Source: Quatrionicoccus australiensis (lineage in GTDB: Bacteria > Pseudomonadota > Gammaproteobacteria > Burkholderiales > Rhodocyclaceae). Taken from it: DNA of 64,000 nucleotides. The DNA is taken from the NCBI RefSeq assembly GCF_020510425.1, contig NZ_JAHBAH010000001.1, positions 496,001 through 560,000 on the forward strand, read 5' to 3'. The translations under genes and the position numbers were made by a program. Positions 7,920 to 16,900 of this stretch are shown here, piece by piece (positions within the stretch are counted from its first letter, which is position 1; each line of letters opens with the position of its first letter). The notes beneath the pieces were generated by a model. That model did no database searches. It saw only the letters and a program-made list of their open reading frames with translations, and was not told the origin of the DNA.

Positions 7920-10900
7920 TTACTGCAGTGCCTTGACCCCGGACTGGATCTCGACGCCCTTGCCGCCCTTGATGTCGACCGATTTCGCGCTGTCCTTGTT
8001 GCTCACGCCGAAATCGCCGCTGATGCCGCCGACACTAACCGGTACCTTGCTCTTGAGCTCGCTGCCCTTGGCCACCAGCTTGCCGAGCTTGGATGCCTTG
8101 GCGCTGGTCACCAGATCGGAATTCTTGACCTTGTTGGCCAGGCTTTCGAGCCCGGATGCGCCAGCCTCCTTGGCGCCCTTACCGGAAGACTGGGTCAGCT
8201 GACTGGCCGAGCCCAACCCGTCGTCGAGCACCTGATTGTCGCTGCCGTTCTGCATGTTTTTCGCCGCCTTGCCAGTCTGACCCGCGATAGAGCTGGCCGA
8301 ACCGAGACCGTCGTCGCTGACCAGGCCTTTGCCGTCCTTGACCGTCTTGGCAGCCGTACCGCTCTGCCCGGCAATGCCACTGGCCGAGCCCAGGCCGTCG
8401 GTCTCGACATCCTTCGCGGCATTGGCTGGATTGGCGGTTTTTGCGCCATTGCCGGAGGACTTGGCGACCTGGCTGGCCGAACCGAGATCGTCGGTCGCCA
8501 GCTGCTTGTCGTTACCATCCTTCATGTTCTTCGCGGCAGCACCAGTCTGCTTGGCGGCCCCGCTCGCCGAGCCAAGACCGTCGTCCTTGACCGCCTGCTT
8601 GGGGTCGGCGTACTTGTCGGTCGACTCGGTCTTGTTCTTCAAGGTCACCGTCGCACCGCCCGCCAGGGTCAATGAACTGGAGCTCGACTTCGCCTCTTTC
8701 TGGACGACCTGGCCGCCAGCCGCGGCGGCAACCTTACCGTCGGCCGCAATGCCCGTCCCTTCGAGCACCAGGTCCTTGCCCGAACTCAGCTTGACGTCGC
8801 CGAGACCGACGATGGCCCCCGCCTTGGCGGTGTCGCTCTTCTTTTCACTGTAACCGCCGGATAGCCCGGCACTGACCGACTCGGTCTTGGTATTCTTGCC
8901 GTTCTCGCTGACCTTGCCCGAACTGGCACCGAGCGACACGCCTGCCTTGAAGCCTGTCGTCGACGCGGTATCGTGCGCCGCATCGAAAGCCAGCTTGCCC
9001 TTGGCCGCAATCACCGTGTCGCCACCGCTGGCGATCTGCGTGCCTTCGAAACGCGCATCGCTGCCGCTGCTGACGGTCAACCCGCCCAGACTCTGGATTT
9101 TCGCCGCGGTCTTGGTCGTACTCTGGCTATCCGACTGTTCGTAAGAGGTCGACGCCGACAGCGCCCCGCTCTTTTCCGACTTGTCAGCCGAACCGCCCGA
9201 TGACATCCCGGCGCTGACCGCCGCCCCGGCACTGCGCGAGGAACTCTGCGCGGTGCTGTTGGCGGCATCGAAACGCACGTTGCCACCGGCCGCGACCTGG
9301 GTCGGGCCGGTACTTTCCAGCGCGGTTCCCTCGAAGACGGCATCCTTCGCCGTTTCGACGCGGATTTTGCCACCGCTGGCAATGCCACCGACCACCGCCG
9401 TACTGCTGCTCGCCGTCGTCGTACCGCCGGAACCGGAGGCGCTGAACTTGCCGCCGACCACGCTCTCGGCATTGACGTTGATCTGCAGGTTGGCGGCAGC
9501 CTGGGCCGCCGTCGAAGAAGATTCGCGGGTATTGCCGGCGGCACTATATTTCAGGTCGCCGGCCTTGAGCGCGACGTCGCCGCCGGCATCGATCTTCGTA
9601 CCTTCCAGGCTGGTCGTGCCGCTCGATACGCTCGTGAAGGCACCGCCGACCTTGATGTTGGACACGACAGCCGTTGTCTCCTTGACGCTGCTGCTGTCGT
9701 TCTTGTGATCGGCGCTGACCACCATCCCGACCGAGGCATCCGCCATCGCCCCCGAGGTCACGCCGGCACTGGCCGAAGCACCGGCATACATGCCGACACG
9801 GCCTTCCGTCTTCTGGCTGCTGTTGGAACTGTAAGAACTGTCGGCCGCCGCCTTGCTGGTGATGGTCTTGGCGCTTTGAACAAGGTTGCCGCCAACCTCG
9901 ATCGCCGTACCGGTATCGCTGATGCTTTCCTTGGCCACCCGAACCAGATCGCCACCGGTCTTGAGCGTAGACACCACGGCCTTGGTACTGCCATTGGCCG
10001 CGCTGCTACCACTGTTGTTCACGTAATAGCCCATGCCGATCGTAGCCGAGGCATCGACGCTGCCGGTCAATTCGGCATTGGCATGCGCACCGGCCGAGGC
10101 ATCGGTGTACAGACCGGCGGTCGTCGTATTGCTTGTGCTCTTCTTCTCATGCACATCGACTGCCGCATCGAATTTCTGGGTATCGGCCTTGATCACCGCC
10201 GAACCGCCGGCGGCAACCTCGGAGCCGGTCACCTGCAGGCTGCCGGCATCGACCTTCAGATTGCCGCCGACTTTCAGCGCCGAGCCCTGATTGGTAATGT
10301 CGGTCGATTCCGCCGTTGCGGCATTGACCTTGAGCAAGGTCAGCTTGTTGGCCGACGAAGCGTCGCCACTGACATTGGCTTTGGCGTTGAAGCCTTTTCC
10401 GGGATCGGCGCTGGCGCCGGCTTCGACATTGTTGTCGCTGCTGCCGAGCAGACCGATCGAAGTCCGGGTCGAGGACGATTTGCTGGTCGAGCTGTCCTTG
10501 GCGGCGAGAATCTCAATCTTGTCCACCTTGAGGCTGGCATCTCCGCCCGCTTCCAGCGTGCTGCCGGTCAGCTTCAGTTCTTCGGCCTTGACCTTGAGAT
10601 CGCCGCCGCTCTTGATGCCGGCCGCGACGTTGGTCACTTTCTGCTGCTCGCTGTTCAGCGTATCGACCTGGACGAAGCTGACGCCGCTCTCCGACTTGGC
10701 ATTCGCCGCCGCATTGGCGCTGGCCGAGGCAGTCGGGATCAGGCTCTTGTCGCTCGCCTTGGCTGCCGCATCAGCCGAAGCGCCGGCGCTGTTGCTCGAA
10801 CTGGCCATCAAGCCGATGTTGGTCGTCGTCGAACTGGTCGTCGTCGTCGACTCGTTGCGCCCGGCCTGGACATTGATCTTCTTGGCATCGATCGCCAGGT

Positions 10901-13900
10901 CGCCGCCAACGTCGATCTTCGAGCCGGTGACATTGAGGTTTTCCTTGGCTTTGAGATCAGCATTGCCGCCGACCGTGAAGGCCGAGGCGACACTGGTCGT
11001 CGTCTTGCTGTTGGTAGTGATCTGCTCGTTGCTGACAAAGGCCAGACCGCCGCTCCCCTGGGCAGATGCCGAGGCGCTGGCACCAGCCTGGGCGCGGGCG
11101 GTCTTGTCCTGATCGGAACTGCTCGCATCGGCTGCCGACTTCGAGCCGGAACTGCCCGTACCGCTGGTAATCTTGAGAATGGACGTAGTGTTCTTCTCGG
11201 TCTTGGTGGTAACGCCGTCCAGGCCGTCGAGCACGTTGATGCTGCGCGCATCGACTTGGGCATTGCCCGCCACGTTGAGTTTTGAACCTTGCAGCGTCAT
11301 GTCCTCGCCCGCCTTGATCGAGGCATTGCCGCCGATGTTCAACGTACTCGCGACGTTGCGGCTTTCGGTGCGTTCCTCGGTCACGGTCGAGGTTCCCCAC
11401 AGGCCGCCACCGACGCCGAGACCGCTTTCCTCGGTCTTGCTCTTGGTCGTCGTCGTGTCGGCCTTGCTGATCACCTTGACCGCACCGCCGGCGTCGAGCA
11501 CCGCGTTGCCCTTGATCGTGGCATCGGTGCCGGCCAAGGTGATGTCCTTGCCCGCCGTCGCCTGCAGATCGCCGCCGACCGACAGACCCGATTTGATCTG
11601 CTTGACAGCAAGCACCTCGACCGACGAACTCTTGGCATTGAAAACGTCGCCGCTCTCGCTCGACGACTTGCTCGTCGAACGCGCTTCTATGGTGTCGAAG
11701 CTGACATCGCCCTTGGCCTTCAGGCTGGCATCGCCACCAGCCGTAACCTGCGCGCCGATGACCTTGATATCGCGGGCCGCATCGAGTGCCAGCGTACCGG
11801 TCGAGGTAATCGTTGCCGTCTTGCCAAGCACGGTATCGGTGCCCGAAACAGTCTTGATCTCGCTGCTCAGCGTCTTGTTGATGATGCTGCCGGCCGTCGA
11901 TTTCAGGCTCACATCGCCGCCATTGATGGCACCGGAGAGATTGACGATATCGCCGGTACTGACAACGTTGAGCGTGCTCTTGCCGCTGATCGTTCCGCCG
12001 GCATTGACCATGCCGTTGACATTCAGATTGACGCTATCGGCCTCGATCACCGCGCCGCCAACAATGCTCTTGCGCGTCGCCTCCGACAGGTAAACCACCG
12101 GCGCCAGCACCTTGCTGCCGCTGACCACGGTTTCGACCAGCCAGACAATGTCGCTGCCGAGATGCGACAGCTGTTCGGCAGTCGGCTCCCGGCCAAGGAC
12201 CAGGCCGAGATCCTTGCTCTGCGCCACGGCGTTGTCCATGAACTTGGCCATCTGCTCGCCCGAGCTGGCATAGCCGGCGAGAATACTGCGTCCGGTACGG
12301 GCGCTCAGTTGCTGGCGGATCAGGTATTCCTCGTAACCACCGTCGCCGAGCCGCTTGAGCAGGTTGTCCGGATCGTAGCCGAGTTGCTGCGACAGGTAGT
12401 CCGAACTCAGGCCGTTGGCCCCACCCGGTACGCTGAGGTAGAGCGGATTGGTCTCGACCAGGTAATGCGAGCTACTCGATTTGCTCGTCACGAAATAACC
12501 GTTCGGATTGCTCGGCAACACGATGTTGATACCACCGAAATTCTGCCCATTGACCTTGGCGACCGGGTCGGGGCTGCCGAATACGGTCGCCGTCTTGCCT
12601 GTCGTGGCATTGCCTGTACTGGCCGCGTCCTTCTTTTTGGCGGTTTCAACGTCGTCCACCGTCGAGCCGGCATCGGCATCGACCCCCTTGTCCTTGAGGC
12701 CGACATCGTCCTTGGCTTTGACGCCGCCGGTATCGTCCGTCTTGCTGCAATCCTCGGCACAGGGCTGGCTTGTACTCACCTTTTCGGCAGCTTGTGCCGC
12801 CTCGACCTTCTCACCGGCTTTGGCGGTGACCGTAACCGCCAGATCCTTGCCACTGGCGGTGGGGTCCGAACCATTGACCAGAGTAAAACCCGAACCGGTG
12901 AGACCAGCCTTGGCAAAGATACCGGCCCCGACATTTTCGTTCAGCTTGCTGTAGGTCGGATTTTGCACGACCAGATTGTGGTTGTAGTCCTCTTCATAGA
13001 CCAGGAAAGAGTAGCCCTCGTAGCGGATGTAATGTGCGTAGGTGCTGACCGTTTCCCGCTTGTTCAGATCGTAGGCGTCATTGACGACGAGCGCGCTGCC
13101 GTTGCCGGAAAGAACGAGGTTACCGCCCCAGATTTCGCCACCCAGATTGGTCAAATTCGAAAAACCATTGAAGGTCACGTTTCCCGTACCGAGGATCTGC
13201 GGCCGATAGGTGGGCTTGCCGCTGCGGTAATACTGTTTGGCTTCGGTCTTTCTCTCGTACTCCTCCCAAGCCTCGTGATACCAGGGGCTGGCATACAAGC
13301 CCTTGCTGACGATTTTGGTCTGAATGTTGTAGACCTCGGTTTCGCTTCCCCAGACGCGCTGGTCGCCGCCGTAAACTTCATTGACGATGGTCGGCGCCGA
13401 CACCGTGATGTCGCCGTCGCTGTAGATCATGCTGCTGTTTTCGATGCTGCGGCCCGCCGTCAGCTCGATACGCTTGCCGGCATTCATGGTGCCGCGCGGA
13501 TTCACGCCGCCCTCGTTATAAATGCTGCCGCCGCCGCTGGCCGTGACCTTGAGCAGGTTGCCGGCATACAGCGCGCCGTAATTGCCGATGATGTTGTTAT
13601 CGGCGGACAACTCGAGATCGTGCCCGGCCGAAATCCCGGCGGTTTCCATGTTGAGGATGTAGCTCGGGGTCGAGAAAGAGAGATCGCCGGCCGAATAGAT
13701 CAGGCCGTTATTGGTGAACAGGGAGCGCTTGCTCAGCGCTATCGTCGTCTTGCCGCTACCGCCCATGGCGCCAAGTATGCGACTGTCCCAGGCATTGATT
13801 GCGATATCGTCGGCGGCGATATCCATGTCGCCGGTCGATGAAAGGCTGGTGTTTCCACCCAGCGTCAATAGCTGCGTCTTCAGATCGAAAGTTCCGCCCA

Positions 13901-16900
13901 GCACCTTGGCCCCGCTGGCCAGCGCCAGCTTGAGTGCCCGGCTGTCGTTCGCGCCGCTCATCTCCAACTTGCCGCCGGCCTGCATCTGGCCGCCGACGTC
14001 GACGGCAAGCGTGTCGTCCGAGGTACCCTCGACCGTCAAATCGCCATTGGCGAGAATCAGGCCGCTGTCGTTGATGCTGTTCCTGATCCGGAGCGTCATG
14101 TCGCCGATCGACTGGAGCTTGCCGGCGTTGAGCAGGCTGTTGGCGACGACCTGGCCGTCGCCCGCCGCATCGGTCGCCAGCGTGATGATGGCGTCGGCTC
14201 GGTTGTCGAGCTGGTTGGCCGAGAGCGTGCTACCGGTGCCCTGGCCCCCCTGGATCACGCCCTGGTTAACGATCGTATCGGTGGTGGTAATCGTCAGGCG
14301 ATTGCCCGCGACAATGGCGCCCGTCTCGTTGAAGATCGAGGCGTTGTGGGCTTTGAGAACGAGTTCGCCGGCCGATTGGGTGAGCGCGCCGCTGCGGTTG
14401 GTGTAGCCGTTGCTGTCCAGCGTCAGCTTGCCGGCCGCGTAGATTTGCTTCTCGTTATTGATGCTGTTGGCAGTGATATTGAACCCGCGGGCCGACTGCA
14501 GGATGTTCTTGTTGAGCAGATTGCCGGCCACCGTCAAATTATCGTCGCTTGTACCGGCAGCGGTCGACAGCAGCCAGACCCCCTTATTGACCAGGCTACC
14601 CAGCTCCAGCTGGCTGGCGCTGGCCGCCTGGATCTGGCCTTTGGCCGTGTTTTCGGCAGCTGCGGCGGCGATATGCAGGCTGCCGTCGCTGAGCAGCAGG
14701 CCGCTGTTACTGAAATCCGCGCTGCCGCCTGCGTTCGAATCGGCGATATCGAGCGCGCTCGCTGCATAGATCTGGCCGCTATTGTCGAGCTTGCCGGCCA
14801 GCCGGAAAGTCGCGGTGCCGCTCTCGGCCGAAATCTGCCCAAGATTGTTCAGTGCGCCCAGACTCGCCAATTTCATGCTGGCCGCCTTGATCAGGCTGCC
14901 GTCCCGATTATCGACGCTGCCCGCACTCAGTTCGAAGTGCCGCGCCGACTGCAGCACGCCGCCGTTGTCGATATTGCCGGCCACAGCGAGTACATCGTCC
15001 GAGGCGCCGCTGCCCTTGGAAAGCAACCAGGTCGCCGTGTTGTTCAGACTGGACAGGGAAACCTGGCTGCCGTCCGCCGCCTGGATCCAGCCCTTGTCCA
15101 AATTGGTGGTCGCCGCCGCGCGCAGGACCAGACGACCATCGCTGAGCAGCAGGCCGCTGTTCAGCAGGTTCACGCTGGCTGCACCGCTGGCGTCGGTGAT
15201 TTCGAGCAGGTTCGCCGCATAGACCTGGCCGCTGTTGTCGATTTGCCCATCGATCCGCAGTTGGGCACTATCGCCGGCCGCCACCAGCGAACCGGCGTTG
15301 CCCAGGCCATCCGTACTGTTCAGGCGCAGACTGCCGCCCTTGATCAGGGCGCCGCTCTGGTTGTCGATGCCGTTTGCCGTCAGATTGAGGATGCCGGCCG
15401 ATTGCAGGGTACCGGCGTTGAGCAGCTTCGCCGCGACACGCACCTGGTCAGAGCTGCCCGAACCGGTCGACAGCAACCAGGTGCCGTAATTCTCCAGGCC
15501 GGTCAGGGTGACTGAACTGCCGCTCGCCGCCTGGATCCAGCCGCTTGCCTTGTTGGTCGCCAGCCAAGCTTGCAGGCTCAGGCCACCGTCGCTGAGCAGC
15601 GTTCCACTGTTGTTCAGATTCATGCGGGCGCCGTTGGCAGCGGCAATATCGAGCATCGTCGCGGCCTGGATTTGGCCGCTGTTGTCGAGTTGACCGCTGA
15701 CCCGGAGCGTCGTTGCACCGCTCGCGGCGCTCACCTTGCCGGCGTTGGCGAGACCGGCGGCACTCGTCAGGCTGACCTCGGCCGCCTTGAGCACCCCGTC
15801 CGCCGCATTGCTCAGCACCGCGTTGCCGCTGTCCAGGCTGAGCGCACCGCCGGCCTGGGCCACCGCACCAACACCGTTGGCGTAGCCCTGGCTGGCGATC
15901 CTCAGGTCGCTACCGGCCAGCAGCTTGCCGTTGTTGGCGATGGCGCCGCCGACCGTCAGGTCGAGCGCGCGGCCCGATTGCACGATACCGTCGTTATCGA
16001 GGCCGGCCGCAATCTGCAGCTCGTCGGCACGCGCAGCGCTGGCGGTCGACAGCAGCCAGGTGCCCGAATTGCCCAGGCTGCCCAGTTGCACCCGGCTCCC
16101 CGTCGCCGCCTGGATCCAGCCGCTTGCCTTATTGCTTGCCGCGCCGGCCAGCAGATCGAGGCGACCGTCGCTGACCAGACTGCCGCTGTTGTCGAGGCTT
16201 TGGCTGTCGCCGCCAGCGGCATCGGCGATGTCGAGGGCCGTGGCACCATAGATTTGGCCGCTGTTGGCGAGTTGACCGCTGGCGCGAATCGTCGTCGCCC
16301 CGATCTCGCCGCTGATCATGCCGGCATTGTCCAGCCCGCCGCCACTTGTCAAACTGACGCCGGCGGCCTTGATGAGAGCGGTGACCGCATTGCCGAGCAG
16401 CGCGTTGCCGCTGTCCAGATGCAAGGCGCTACCGGCCTGGATTACTGCACCAGCACGGTTCAGGTAGCCGTTAGCGCTGACCGTCAGGTCATTGTTGGCG
16501 AGCAGCCTGCCGCTGTTGTCGATGGCGCCGCCCACCGTCAGTTCGAGCGCACGGGCAGATTGCAGCACGCCCGCGTTGCTCAGGCCACCGGCCACATCGA
16601 TCCGGTCGGTGTTGGCACCGCCCACGGTCGACAGCAACCAGGAGCCCAAATTACCCAGGCTGCCCAACCGAACCTGGCTGCCGCTCGCTGCCTGGATCCA
16701 GCCGCTGACCGTGTTGTTCGTTGCCGCAGCCCGCAGATTCAGGCTGCCGTCGCTGAGCAGCGTGCCGCTGTTGTCCAGACTGGCGCTGCCGCCACCATCG
16801 GCGTCGGTAATATCGAGCGCCGTCGCAGCATGGATTTTGCCGCTGTTGGCGAGTTGACCGCTGGCGCGGATTGTCGTCGCACCGCCGTCGGCGGTAATAA

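Noticed and set aside
7920..9000. TpsA as a CdiA contact-dependent inhibition toxin
   Set aside because: There is no VENN-type boundary, no toxin-like C-terminal domain and no small immunity gene after it. The next gene is convergent and unrelated.
11289..13841. An 850-codon open frame antisense to tpsA
   Set aside because: It is the same shadow effect over the repetitive haemagglutinin gene. No motif was found.
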